Source: JAFDVL01 sp963794955 (GTDB lineage: Bacteria > Acidobacteriota > Blastocatellia > RBC074). Taken from it: a stretch of 64,000 nucleotides of DNA. Each line of letters begins with the position of its first letter. Positions within the stretch are counted from its first letter, which is position 1. The notes below the pieces were generated by a model that saw nothing but the letters and a program-made list of their open reading frames with translations, ran no database searches and was not told the DNA's origin. Below, piece by piece: positions 1-8,093 of this stretch. The position numbers were made by a program, and so were the translations under genes. The stretch lies in contig CAWCGF010000010.1 of NCBI GenBank assembly GCA_963794955.1, positions 1 to 64,000 of the forward strand. The letters are read 5' to 3'.

Positions 1-85
1 GGCGCAACTAGGGTCGGCGTCAGCAAAAAGTCAGCCACCACCAACATGCTGGTGGCTTGATGAGTGGGGTCGCCTCAAAGGCGAT

Positions 86-190
86 CACCTAGTGTTCAGT
101 CATGAATGAATTGACGGATGCTAAAAGAATCAGGAACACAAAATATCCGATGCTCAATCCGTCAACTGAACCATGACTGAACACTAGGTG
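86..190. repeat. 105-bp imperfect palindrome with perfect 19-bp ends
   Basis: Positions 86-104 and 172-190 are perfect 19-base inverted repeats. The homology continues inward with mismatches (ttgacggat near 111-119 pairs with atccgtcaa near 157-165). It could fold as one long hairpin. It lies within the IS200-type element, between the transposase stop and the distal hairpin, so it may be a small non-autonomous element inserted there. It could instead be part of the end structure. No clear flanking duplication is visible. Confidence 0.7.
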
Positions 191-235
191 GGTTAATTCT
201 TTGACAGCACAGCGGCGTGCTGCCCACGATCCGCG

Positions 236-652
236 TCAGAAGCGTCCACTGCCATCCGCGCCTTCTTGCTCGCGGATGTAACGTCGCACCTGCTCCTCAT
301 TGAACCCAACGGTCGAGACCGCGTAGCCACGCGCCCAGAAGCTCTCGCCCGCAAAGTTGCGTTCTTTGCCTTGTAGCCGGGCCATGGCTCTCGCGCTCTT
401 GCCCTTGAGAAAGCCAAGCACCGAGGCCACCGCGTGCTTGGGTGGAATCACAATGCACAGATGCACGTGATCCGGCATTAAATGGCCCTCGATGATTTGG
501 CATTCTTTTTGTTTCGCCAACTCGTGCAAGATCGGTCCCAGTTGACGACGAATCTCCCCGTATAAAGCCTTACGGCGATATTTGGGGACAAACACCACGT
601 GATATTTGCACTCGTACTTCGAGTGGGACAAGCTTTGGTAATTACTTTCCAT
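236..652 (-). CDS. tnpA: IS200/IS605 family Y1 transposase (TnpA)
   Basis: A 138-residue single-strand DNA transposase of the HUH superfamily. The metal-binding HUH pair is visible as H62-V-H64 in the segment PDHVHL, and the catalytic tyrosine is Y125 in RRYIREQE. The N-terminus (YHVVFVPKYRRK) and the GESFWARGY segment are typical. Known members cut and rejoin hairpin-marked element ends as single strands. The length is close to the usual 140-150, but the C-terminus after Y125 is short and unusual (ends GADGSGRF), so its last residues may have been altered. No accessory TnpB gene is present. Confidence 0.9.
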   Translation of the reverse strand: MESNYQSLSHSKYECKYHVVFVPKYRRKALYGEIRRQLGPILHELAKQKECQIIEGHLMPDHVHLCIVIPPKHAVASVLGFLKGKSARAMARLQGKERNFAGESFWARGYAVSTVGFNEEQVRRYIREQEGADGSGRF

Positions 653-743
653 TGAAAGTCTCTCCTTTGGATTGGCTCATCAAGCCACCGAAGGAGCGAT
701 TACTGGACTCCTGCAACGCTCAAAGCTCTTCGGGTCTCACCAG

Positions 744-2142
744 TAGAACCCTTTGGCATCTACACATGTCAGTTTTAGGTTCGGTAACAATAGTATAATG
801 AGGAGATGGACTTACCACTACCGGAACTTGAACCCCGCCTCCAACGGCGGTATGAGCAATTAGTGAAAGAACATTTGCATACTGGGGAAACCGTCGCTGC
901 CGGGTTGCGCGCCTTGCCGGGCACGCAGCAGGCGTTTGCCAGTACCCAAGCGGCGTGGCGCTTTTATGCCAATCCACGTGTGAGCCTGCCGCAACTGGGC
1001 GCGCCCCTGCACGAATACGGACGTGCGTTGGTCGCCAGCGAGTGTCGGCGCTATGCCTTGGTGCTGCACGATTGGAGTGATCTGCACTATGGCACACACC
1101 AACGCAAAACAGATCGTATGCTCATTGGCAAAGACCATGGCTATCAATTGGCGACCGCTTTGCTGGTCAGTGATCGCACTGGTCTCCCCTTGGCCCCCGT
1201 GAGCTTGAGCCTGTGGGCAGCGGACGGGATTCATACCACCCGCGCCGACACCGTCCTCCCCGATCAAGGGCATCTGGACGAACTGACCGCCACGATGCAC
1301 GCGCTGGAACAACAAGCCTGGGGACTGCCCTTGGTGCATGTGTGTGATCGGGAGAGTGATTCGGTAACGCACTTGCGCGCTTGGCAGCAAGCCAACTGGC
1401 GCTTTGTTATCCGTGCCCAAGCCCTCCCTTTTGTGCATTGGCAAGGGCGCAAAGTGCGGCTCGGCGAGATCGCGGCGGAGTTGCCGTTCCGTGCGAGCGG
1501 CACGGTGCAGGTGAGTGCGCAGGTGATCGCGCAGCAAGTGGTGGCCGAGACGACGGTGGTCATCACGCGTCCGGGGCAACGGCGCGTGCGGCGCAGCAAA
1601 GAAGCTGTCCGCCGCCACGAACCGGGCGTGCCTTTGTCGGTGCGCTTGGTGGTAGTGCGTTTGCAGCTGCCCGACGAAGGCCTGGTCGGAGAATGGTTGC
1701 TGCTGACTAACCTGGGCGCGGATGTTGCCGCAGGCTTGATTGCCGAATGGTATTACTGGCGCTGGTTGATCGAATCGTATTTCAAACTTTGTAAGAGCGC
1801 CGGGCAGCAGCTTGAGGAGTGGCAACAAGAAAGTGCGGAAGCCGTCAGCAAACGAGTGCTGATCGCGGCGATGGCCAGCGTGGTAGTCTGGCAAGTGCAA
1901 CGGGACGCTTCGCCGGAAGGCGTTGAACTGCGGCAATTGCTGCTGCGCTTGAGCGGACGACAGGTGCGGCGCGGACAAGCCACCGCCCCGGCCCTGCTGG
2001 CGGGGATGTGGGTGTTGTTGGCGATGTTGGAGGTGTTGTCGCATTACGATCCTGCTACCCTAAAACAACTGGCGCACTTGATGCTCCCTGGCTACCACTT
2101 CCCTGACAGTAGCTAAACATGTGTAGATGCCAAAGGGTAGAA
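744..2142 (+). mobile_element. Intact IS4-family insertion sequence with target duplication
   Basis: The element spans 749-2137 (1389 bp) and is bounded by perfect 21-bp terminal inverted repeats (749-769 and 2117-2137, beginning ccctttggcatc). It is flanked by a 5-bp direct repeat tagaa (744-748 and 2138-2142), which is the expected target duplication. It holds one transposase gene. Its ends and coding frame are intact, so it may still be mobile or has arrived recently. Confidence 0.92.
806..2116 (+). CDS. IS4 family DDE transposase
   Basis: A 436-residue transposase. The IS4 signature Y-(2)-R-(3)-E-(6)-K is exact: Y316, R319, E323, K330 in YYWRWLIESYFKLCK. The first catalytic aspartate is probably D89 or D92 (LHDWSDLHYG) and the second D181 (VCDRESD). 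The enzyme catalyses cut-and-paste movement of the element that carries it. A perfect TATAAT lies at 794-799, and a purine-rich gaggag directly touches the ATG, an unusually short spacing that may keep translation low. The gene ends at the edge of the right inverted repeat. A 394-residue antisense open frame is only a coding shadow. Confidence 0.95.
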   Translation: MDLPLPELEPRLQRRYEQLVKEHLHTGETVAAGLRALPGTQQAFASTQAAWRFYANPRVSLPQLGAPLHEYGRALVASECRRYALVLHDWSDLHYGTHQRKTDRMLIGKDHGYQLATALLVSDRTGLPLAPVSLSLWAADGIHTTRADTVLPDQGHLDELTATMHALEQQAWGLPLVHVCDRESDSVTHLRAWQQANWRFVIRAQALPFVHWQGRKVRLGEIAAELPFRASGTVQVSAQVIAQQVVAETTVVITRPGQRRVRRSKEAVRRHEPGVPLSVRLVVVRLQLPDEGLVGEWLLLTNLGADVAAGLIAEWYYWRWLIESYFKLCKSAGQQLEEWQQESAEAVSKRVLIAAMASVVVWQVQRDASPEGVELRQLLLRLSGRQVRRGQATAPALLAGMWVLLAMLEVLSHYDPATLKQLAHLMLPGYHFPDSS

Positions 2143-2160
2143 CCAGTGGCTTACCCTTTG

Positions 2161-2370
2161 TGATTACAGTTAGAAATGGCGGCGATAATATCGTTGGCGG
2201 GATCGCCTTGTCGTCTGCGCGTGAATGGTCCTGTCACGGTGGTGGCGGCGGGTAAAGCCGTGAAAATCACGCCTTCCAACGATGGCGTGGTGAGCTTCTC
2301 GACTAAGGCAGGGGTACGCTACCTCATCAACCCTGTTCGTTCACCGCGCGCTGCGGTAGGCTCTCGCTAA
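2161..2370 (+). pseudogene. Decayed C-terminal end of an unidentified gene, possibly glycoside hydrolase
   Basis: An open frame from 2176 encodes about 64 residues including VNGPVTVVAAGKAVKITPSN and the ending GVVSFSTKAGVRYLINP. This resembles the terminal beta-sandwich of large secreted glycosidases such as GH95 fucosidases. In-frame stops lie just upstream, and the IS4 element has inserted 20-40 bases before it, so no complete gene is present. The last 30 bases overlap the end of the convergent glycosyltransferase. The family guess rests on general appearance only. Confidence 0.35.
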
Positions 2371-3015
2371 GTGCTGAGGGGAAACACCAAGCCAATACAA
2401 AATCTGCATCGCTGCCCAGACAATAAAAGTGCGAAGAAAGCGTCCTTCAAAGCGCCGCGAAGACGTTGTGGCATATTCCTTCAGTCGAATGAATCGTCCG
2501 GTGCGCCGTAACCGCCGATATAAATCGCAATCCTCAAATAAGGGTATTGCCCGATACCCACCTACTGTCTCAAAGGTCGAACGACGGACGAAAATCGCCG
2601 AATCGCCATAGATCAATCCCAGCCTTCTGAGCCAGGGATAAATATGGGTGAGAATTTTCGCGCCAACGGTTTCTCCGGTAAACCGTAAGCTGAAATTTCC
2701 GCCACAAACTTTCGGCGCGTGCAAAGCGGTTGTAATCAAAAACAAAGCATCTGACGGCAAATGCGTGTCGGCGTGCAAAAACAGGAGCACATCGCCTTGT
2801 GTAGCAGCAGCTCCTGCATTCATTTGCTGGCCGCGCCCTCGTGCAGCCGTGATCACGGGCAAACCGTAAGCTCGCGCTAAAGCAACCGTATCGTCGGCGC
2901 TTTCCCCATCTACCACAACGACCTCATATTTCCCTTGCAACTGGCGGAGCGAGGCAGCGGTTGCTTCAATCGAGCCAGCTTCATTGAAAACAGGAATGAC
3001 GATAGAAATGTGCAT
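2341..3015 (-). CDS. GT2 family glycosyltransferase (TIGR04283-like)
   Basis: A 224-residue family 2 glycosyltransferase with the nucleotide-sugar fold. Visible motifs are ISIVIPVFNEAGSI at the N-terminus, VVVDGESADDT (about 35-43), the RGRGQQMNAGA segment, and the metal-binding HADTH (81-85). The acceptor-side EDCDLYRR sits near residue 165. This layout matches the small GT2 family annotated TIGR04283, linked elsewhere to arsenosugar synthesis; no arsenic genes are nearby, so the substrate is unknown. I take the ATG at 3015; a TTG two codons upstream is also possible. A hydrophobic patch near the C-terminus (FIVWAAMQILYWLGV) may touch the membrane. Confidence 0.85.
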   Translation of the reverse strand: MHISIVIPVFNEAGSIEATAASLRQLQGKYEVVVVDGESADDTVALARAYGLPVITAARGRGQQMNAGAAATQGDVLLFLHADTHLPSDALFLITTALHAPKVCGGNFSLRFTGETVGAKILTHIYPWLRRLGLIYGDSAIFVRRSTFETVGGYRAIPLFEDCDLYRRLRRTGRFIRLKEYATTSSRRFEGRFLRTFIVWAAMQILYWLGVSPQHLARAYRSAR

Positions 3016-3082
3016 GGCCAAAGAACCGTTGCCACAACAAGACTAGAGGAAAAGGTGGAGAAGAGTTGGGGTGATGAAGGAT

Positions 3083-3355
3083 TTATCCCTGCAAGGGGAT
3101 GCCGCGATAAACGATGTCCCAGCCACGTGCGAGGCTCGTGCTAATCGCGTCTTCGTATTTGCTCAGCGCCTCGCGCCCGGTCTCGAATTGCTTGAGCATT
3201 GGTTGCCCTTCGCGTGGGTCGAGTTTGACAACCGCAATCGTGGGGCGGGCGTCAGGTTCAAAAGCATCATCCAGTTTGAGTTCTTGCGCTTTGATAAGGC
3301 CAAGAAAAGAAAATAGTCCGTTCTTCTGTAATATCGTCAATTGCGTCGTTGCCAT
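3083..3355 (-). CDS. Small hypothetical protein
   Basis: A 90-residue soluble protein starting MATTQLTILQKNGLF. The start at 3355 is chosen because AGGGA lies about ten bases upstream; an ATG twelve codons earlier lacks such a site. No signal peptide, membrane span or known motif is seen. The middle (TIAVVKLDPREGQPMLKQFE) and end (GWDIVYRGIPLQG) look like an ordered small fold. It stands alone between the glycosyltransferase and the membrane-protein pair. I do not recognise a family. Confidence 0.65.
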   Translation of the reverse strand: MATTQLTILQKNGLFSFLGLIKAQELKLDDAFEPDARPTIAVVKLDPREGQPMLKQFETGREALSKYEDAISTSLARGWDIVYRGIPLQG

Positions 3356-3411
3356 AAGCGATCCCTGAAAATTTCGATCCTTTGATTTCAAACCTTATCA
3401 TAACAGAGCAC

Positions 3412-4383
3412 TCACGAGTTCGCTATAGGTGCCACCGGTTTGCCAGACTTGAGTAAATATGCCGCCAGAATTACAGCCGTAATGAGCGAAACGCCGAATT
3501 TGTAGTACGGATGTATCGGCGTCGGCGAGATAAACGCCTCAACAATGCCCGCGATAATCAGCATCGGAATGCAACCTGCGAGTAACTTGATAGCGACTGC
3601 TCCACGCTCGACCAGAGCTTGCGTGCGCGTGCGCTCGCCGGGAATCAGAATCGCCAAGCCAATCATCAAGCCTGCTCCACCGGCAATGAAAATCGCCGTG
3701 AACTCCAAGACGCCATGTCCCGCCACAAAGCCATATAGCTTTTGCACCATGTGATATTTCAGAATCAAGGCGTTGATGGAGCCGAATTGCAAAGCGGTCG
3801 GCATCAGCGTAATGACCGTTCCAACAACGGGCAAAATACTAAACGCAAAGGTAATGAAGCCAACGCGAATGTTATTCGTCATGATGTAAGCCGCCCCTAC
3901 CGGAGCCTCATCATTCAGACTGTCTGTCCACATCCGGTTTTCCTTGATGTGCTGCAACAGGGCACGCGGAACATGGGCATGGTCAATGAAATCTTCATCC
4001 CGAGATGTTGCCGCAAATGAGAAAAGCCCCATCGTCAGGAAAATCAAAAATACCGCCAGCGTGTAGCGATAGGTTTGGCGAAAGATCAGCGGAAAATCGT
4101 AGCGATAAAAATCCAGGATGCCGCGCACGCCTTTTGATTCAGAGCGATAAATTTCGCCGTGGGCGCGAATCACCAGCGAGTTGAGGTAATTCACCAAGCG
4201 CGGATCACGCGACTCGACGCGAGCCACCGCCAAATCCGAAGCCGCGCGACGGTACAGCGTGCCCAATTCACGCACTTCCTTGCGATTAAATTTTTGCAGC
4301 CCGCGCAACTGTCGAATGCGCTGCACTAATTCTTCCAGCCGTTGCCAATTGGTTTTGCGTTTCTCAATAAAGGATTGTGCCAT
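3412..4383 (-). CDS. Stage II sporulation protein M family membrane protein
   Basis: A 323-residue member of the SpoIIM/DUF95 family, multi-pass inner-membrane proteins present also in non-sporulating bacteria. The N-terminal 100 residues are soluble and helical; hydrophobic spans lie near 105-125, 172-200, 222-247, 265-285 and 296-312. The family hallmark HGVLEFTAIFIAGGAGL is at 223-239. The gene follows a CPBP protease-like gene by 22 bases in the same direction, a common partnership. In sporulating Firmicutes SpoIIM serves engulfment; here no sporulation genes are seen, so the role is unknown. Confidence 0.88.
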   Translation of the reverse strand: MAQSFIEKRKTNWQRLEELVQRIRQLRGLQKFNRKEVRELGTLYRRAASDLAVARVESRDPRLVNYLNSLVIRAHGEIYRSESKGVRGILDFYRYDFPLIFRQTYRYTLAVFLIFLTMGLFSFAATSRDEDFIDHAHVPRALLQHIKENRMWTDSLNDEAPVGAAYIMTNNIRVGFITFAFSILPVVGTVITLMPTALQFGSINALILKYHMVQKLYGFVAGHGVLEFTAIFIAGGAGLMIGLAILIPGERTRTQALVERGAVAIKLLAGCIPMLIIAGIVEAFISPTPIHPYYKFGVSLITAVILAAYLLKSGKPVAPIANS

Positions 4384-4405
4384 TCGCTGTACCTCTAAAA
4401 GCCCC

Positions 4406-5098
4406 TTAAAACCGCTGATAGATCAAATGCTTGTACCCGATGCTCATGCTTTGCAAAAACCACGCGGGCAACGCAGACATCGCAATCGCGCTCATGATCG
4501 CGTGCGAAAGCCCTAGGGCAAACAGATTCGGCGCGCGCGCGTAAACCCACGTCCAAACCAGACCGCCCAGGAACGTCAATAACATGAGCGGCAGATTGGG
4601 TGCATGTACCAAGGCAAAGAGGAACGCCGCCAGGAAAATTGTCGCGGTGGTTTTCGACGCGCCGAAGATGAGCCGCAAACGCCGATAGATAAACCCCTGC
4701 AAAATGTATTGTTGCATCAAGCCCCAAAGCGGAAGCACCGCCAGCGATAACCAAAAGCGCTGTCCGAAATGGAGCGAATGGGCAAAATAGCCGATGCCAA
4801 GCAGCAAAGTAGTGGTGAGGAGCATCGGCAGCCACAAAAGTCGCAGCGCACGTCCGAAATAATTCGTCGTGAATCCCAGCACCGCCAGAGTTTCGCCGTG
4901 TAACCGGTGGGAGTAAATCATCAAGAGCAAGGCCAATATGGCTGGAACGACTTCCAACCAACGTTGCGGCAATTGCAATGGACTAAGAACCCAAGCGATG
5001 AGTAAGACGGAACTGATTACTGAAATGACCTCAAGGGCGGCGACGGCACGTAAGGAAAGACGAGCTTCGCCGATTTGTATGGGCTGCGGGTCCACCAT
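4406..5098 (-). CDS. CPBP/Abi-type intramembrane protease-like protein, altered active site
   Basis: A 230-residue multi-pass membrane protein of the CPBP (CAAX protease and bacteriocin-processing) family. The later motifs are present: FALVH with H165 and the third motif with H199 (LSHAIMS). The first motif, normally EExxxR, reads QQYILQ here (Q129, Q130), so both metal- and water-activating glutamates are missing, together with the arginine. Known members cleave membrane-embedded substrates; this one may be catalytically altered or inactive. It is the first gene of a pair with the SpoIIM-family gene downstream. Confidence 0.82.
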   Translation of the reverse strand: MVDPQPIQIGEARLSLRAVAALEVISVISSVLLIAWVLSPLQLPQRWLEVVPAILALLLMIYSHRLHGETLAVLGFTTNYFGRALRLLWLPMLLTTTLLLGIGYFAHSLHFGQRFWLSLAVLPLWGLMQQYILQGFIYRRLRLIFGASKTTATIFLAAFLFALVHAPNLPLMLLTFLGGLVWTWVYARAPNLFALGLSHAIMSAIAMSALPAWFLQSMSIGYKHLIYQRF

Positions 5099-5125
5099 AG
5101 GTACATAAAGACCAAATGCGGGAAA

Positions 5126-5164
5126 TCAAAAACAGTTCCATATCGCAAGCGACATGGAACTGTT
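5126..5164 (-). terminator. Intrinsic terminator after the double zinc-finger gene
   Basis: An 11-bp perfect stem (5131-5141 with 5154-5164, aacagttccat/atggaactgtt) has a 12-base loop. On the minus strand it is followed by a short T run. It would stop transcripts coming from clpP and the zinc-finger gene before the CPBP gene. Confidence 0.75.
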
Positions 5165-5216
5165 CCTAAAAGTAATACTGAGTGGTGAGCAAGTGAAACC
5201 CCATCCAACCAATCTT

Positions 5217-5624
5217 TCAGATTCGTGGCATGGTTTCTAACTCCAATGATTCGCAGGCACGAACACAGCGTTCGCAAATCTGCGAATGGCGGCTGGCCAT
5301 TAGGTATTCGCCTTTGATGCGGTCAGCGCCGCAAAAACTACAGCTAATCGTGCCGGGCGTATCGCCCGTCAACCAACGTAAAAACCAGGGAGCTTTATGC
5401 CAGGGAGGCATATAACCGCTCTCTTTATAGTCATCCATCAGGATGGCGCAGATACGAATACATTCATTACAAATATAGCGATTCCGGCCTTCAAACAGGC
5501 GCGCCACCCGGCCTTCTCCCAGACCACAGAACGAGCAGCGAGTCCCGTGTAATTCCAATGCCTGGTCAGAGGGGGAAATCAAAAAAGAACTGGTAAGGTT
5601 AAGTTCCAGGGAATCAGTAGCCAT
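5217..5624 (-). CDS. Protein with two ClpX-type C4 zinc fingers, no AAA+ domain
   Basis: A 135-residue protein containing two copies of the ClpX N-terminal zinc-binding fold. The first set is C30, C33, C52, C55 (CSFCG ... CNECI) and the second C95, C98, C117, C120 (CSFCGA ... CERCV). There is no Walker motif or ATPase region. In ClpX this domain dimerises and binds adaptors and substrates. The start at 5624 is supported by AAGGTGG eight bases upstream. The gene lies 45 bases after clpP, in the place where clpX often follows tig-clpP, so a role as adaptor or docking partner for a Clp protease is a reasonable inference. Confidence 0.85.
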   Translation of the reverse strand: MATDSLELNLTSSFLISPSDQALELHGTRCSFCGLGEGRVARLFEGRNRYICNECIRICAILMDDYKESGYMPPWHKAPWFLRWLTGDTPGTISCSFCGADRIKGEYLMASRHSQICERCVRACESLELETMPRI

Positions 5625-5669
5625 CTTCACCACCTTATGAAAAAGGGCTGATGCAAAAAAAGCCAAAGA

Positions 5670-6269
5670 CTACTCACGCTTGGAAATGACAGCGTCTACC
5701 AGCCCATATTCTTTAGCTTGCTGGGCGCTCATAATGTAATCGCGCTCAACGTCTCGTTCGATGTTTTCGACTGGCTGCCCCGCGTGAAACGCGAGAATTT
5801 CATTCAAGCGTTGTCGCATACGGAGGATTTCTTCTGCCGCAATTTTAATATCCGTCGCCTGACCGCCAATGCCGCCTGCGGAAGGCTGGTGAATCAAAAT
5901 GCGCGAATTCGGCAAAGCATAACGTTTGCCTTTCGTGCCGGCAGCGAGCAATACCGCCGCCATCGAAGCGCATTGTCCGACACAAAGCGTCGAAATCGGC
6001 GCACGCACGAACTGCATAGTGTCATATATTGCCATTCCCGACGTAACCGAACCTCCGGGTGAATTAATATACATTTGAATTTCCCGATCCGGGTCTTCGG
6101 ATTCCAGGAAAAGCAGTTGCGCCACCACCAAATTGGCGAGCGTATCGTCAATCGGCGTGCCGATAAAGATAATGTTTTCTTTCAGAAGCCGGGAATAAAT
6201 GTCGAACGCACGTTCGCCACGCGGCGTTTGTTCGACCACCATTGGAACTAAATGAGCGTATGGATTCAT
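5670..6269 (-). CDS. clpP: ATP-dependent Clp protease proteolytic subunit
   Basis: A 199-residue ClpP serine protease that forms the double-ring chamber fed by ClpX or ClpA/C. The catalytic triad is visible: S102 in GQCASMAA, H127 in LIHQPS and probably D177 in ERDYIMSA. The glycine-rich INSPGGSVTSG segment forms the substrate-binding strand. The residue two before the serine is followed by Cys (GQCAS rather than GQAAS), a mild variation. I chose the ATG at 6269 (MNPYAHLVP), preceded by agagg; an upstream start would add eleven atypical residues. The gene lies downstream of tig but is separated from it by a terminator. Confidence 0.95.
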   Translation of the reverse strand: MNPYAHLVPMVVEQTPRGERAFDIYSRLLKENIIFIGTPIDDTLANLVVAQLLFLESEDPDREIQMYINSPGGSVTSGMAIYDTMQFVRAPISTLCVGQCASMAAVLLAAGTKGKRYALPNSRILIHQPSAGGIGGQATDIKIAAEEILRMRQRLNEILAFHAGQPVENIERDVERDYIMSAQQAKEYGLVDAVISKRE

Positions 6270-6363
6270 AACCTCTAAACCTCTACTACTGAAAAAGAGC
6301 AAGTAAATCTTGCCTCTTAATTATTACTGCCCTGCAAGCCCTCGACTTGCACTATGACGAATG

Positions 6364-6402
6364 AAAAAGGCGGCACGCGAGGTATTAGCTCGGGGCCGCC
6401 TT
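6364..6402 (-). terminator. Intrinsic terminator between tig and clpP
   Basis: An 8-bp GC-rich stem (aaggcggc 6367-6374 pairs with gccgcctt 6395-6402) is followed on the minus strand by five T residues. It lies just after the tig stop, so clpP is probably transcribed from its own promoter or by partial read-through. Confidence 0.75.
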
Positions 6403-6448
6403 AACACCTTTTAGACGAGCAACAGAAACTGCTATACAGGAGCCATGC

Positions 6449-7843
6449 TTATGCGCTCTCGCCGGCGCCTTCTGCCTTCTCATCACCTGAATCATCGGCG
6501 GGTGGCTCTGTTACCTGCTTGTTATCAACCTCTTCAATAGTAATTTCGGCTTGGCTGACAAGTAATTCCATTACTTTATCTGAGCGCAAACGGTTTTCGA
6601 TACTAGACAGGCTCCCATCCTTTGTCAAGCGAGCTTCTATTTCCTCTGGCGACTGGTTCGTAGCCTCTGCGATGCGTTCGATTTCGTCGTCCAAATCTTC
6701 GCGTGTGACCGTGATTTTTTCCGCTTCAGAAATCGCGCCCAGGATCAAAGCGATTCGCACATCATTAGCAGCTCGCCCCATTTCTTCGGCTTTGCGCGTA
6801 TCCCAATCAATTTGTCGCGCTGCTTGTGGGGGCATGCCGCTGCGATATAAACGTTGGAGGAAATCCACCAGCCGCGAATCCGCTTGCCGTTCCACTAGGG
6901 GCTCCGGTAAAGGGAAATCATATCCTTCCGCCAGCGTCTTCAATAAAGCATCGCGTAATTCGCCTTCAGCTTCAGCGTCAGCATTGGCTTTCAGGTTTTC
7001 CAGAATCTTATTCCGCAGCTCTTCGACGGTTTTGTAGTCTTCCCCGTGCTCTTCGGCCAAGTCTTCGACAAACTCCTCATCCAGTTCCGGCAGATCTTTG
7101 ATCTTGACCGCATTGACCGTCGCGGTGAAATCAAGCGTTTTGCCGGCTAAGCCTTTGGCTTGAAAGTCGTCAGGATATTTCACCGTGAATTGCTTCACGT
7201 CACCTTCCTTCACTCCCATCAACTGTTCGTTGAAATCTGCCTGAACGCCTTCGCCATCCAATTCAATCACTAAATCTTCTGTGGTCAAATCTTCTTCTTC
7301 ATCTGAGTCAATGTATTTGCCGACGAGATTGACGGAAACAAAGTCGCCGGATTGCGAAGGACGATCTTCTACCGGAACAAGTTGCGCAGCGCCTTCGCGT
7401 AAATCAGCAAGCACCTTATCAACATTTTCTTCCGTCACCCGCACCACGCGTTTGGTCAGTTTGACCCCTTTGTATTCTTTGAGTTCAAAGTCCGGCAAAA
7501 CGAAAACGCGGCTCTTGAACGTTAGTGGTTCGCCTTCTTTTAAGACAACCTCTTCCCCGTCAATGGATGGATCGCCGATCACCCGCAATTTATGATCTTC
7601 AATTGCATGGCCCAATGCGTGCGGGATCAATTGTTTCATTACCTCGTCTTTGATTTCTTTGGCAAAGCGCTGTTTGATAATGCCGCGCGGCGCTTTGCCT
7701 TCGCGAAAGCCTGGCACTTTGGCATAACGGGAAAACCCGCCGTATGCTTTGTTATATTCCTCTTGAACTTCACTTGCACCGATTTCAATCGTCAGTTCTT
7801 TTTGACAATCGGCAACATCAGCAATCGCAACTTGTACTTTCAA
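6449..7843 (-). CDS. tig: Trigger factor, ribosome-associated chaperone
   Basis: A 464-residue trigger factor. The ribosome-binding tail of the N-domain shows the signature GFREGKAP (about 45-52). The middle FKBP-like peptidyl-prolyl isomerase domain runs near 155-245 (GDFVSVNLVGKY to FTATVNAVK), and the C-terminal chaperone arms follow. The length is slightly above the usual 430-450 because of an acidic tail (PPADDSGDEKAEGAGESA). It binds nascent chains at the ribosome exit. The order tig-clpP is the widespread one. The start MKVQVAIADVADCQKEL fits the family. Confidence 0.95.
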   Translation of the reverse strand: MKVQVAIADVADCQKELTIEIGASEVQEEYNKAYGGFSRYAKVPGFREGKAPRGIIKQRFAKEIKDEVMKQLIPHALGHAIEDHKLRVIGDPSIDGEEVVLKEGEPLTFKSRVFVLPDFELKEYKGVKLTKRVVRVTEENVDKVLADLREGAAQLVPVEDRPSQSGDFVSVNLVGKYIDSDEEEDLTTEDLVIELDGEGVQADFNEQLMGVKEGDVKQFTVKYPDDFQAKGLAGKTLDFTATVNAVKIKDLPELDEEFVEDLAEEHGEDYKTVEELRNKILENLKANADAEAEGELRDALLKTLAEGYDFPLPEPLVERQADSRLVDFLQRLYRSGMPPQAARQIDWDTRKAEEMGRAANDVRIALILGAISEAEKITVTREDLDDEIERIAEATNQSPEEIEARLTKDGSLSSIENRLRSDKVMELLVSQAEITIEEVDNKQVTEPPADDSGDEKAEGAGESA

Positions 7844-7891
7844 TGTAGTCTTCCTCGATGTATAGCGTGGATAAGCCTGGAACTAAAACTT

Positions 7892-7976
<85 letters not shown>

Positions 7977-8093
7977 AGCAAACGCGAAGGCTAACAAATT
8001 TCCGACAACGGCGCAACCATAGCCAAAGCCCTGTTGCGATGCTAGAATCATTTCCCGGATGGTTATGTCGCAACGCTAGTTAACCTGGAATGT

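Larger units (their letters stand above)
33..696 (-). mobile_element. IS200/IS605-type insertion element, approximate limits
   Basis: The element holds a Y1 transposase gene (236-652) flanked by hairpins of the kind used as ends by this family. On the promoter side, 662-670 pairs imperfectly with 688-696. On the far side an 8-bp stem lies at 33-40/50-57 (agccacca/tggtggct) and a second at 70-75/79-84 (tcgcct/aggcga). A 105-bp imperfect palindrome (86-190) sits between the transposase and the far hairpin. Exact cleavage sites cannot be fixed from one copy, so limits are approximate. Such elements make no target duplication, and none is seen. Confidence 0.6.

Noticed and set aside
860..2044. 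A 394-codon open frame antisense to the IS4 transposase
   Set aside because: The plus frame carries the exact IS4 signature; the antisense product has no motif and an unusual His/Gln/Arg-rich composition.
4395..4961. A 188-codon frame overlapping the CPBP gene on the same strand
   Set aside because: The other frame has clear membrane spans and CPBP motifs; this one is a shadow.
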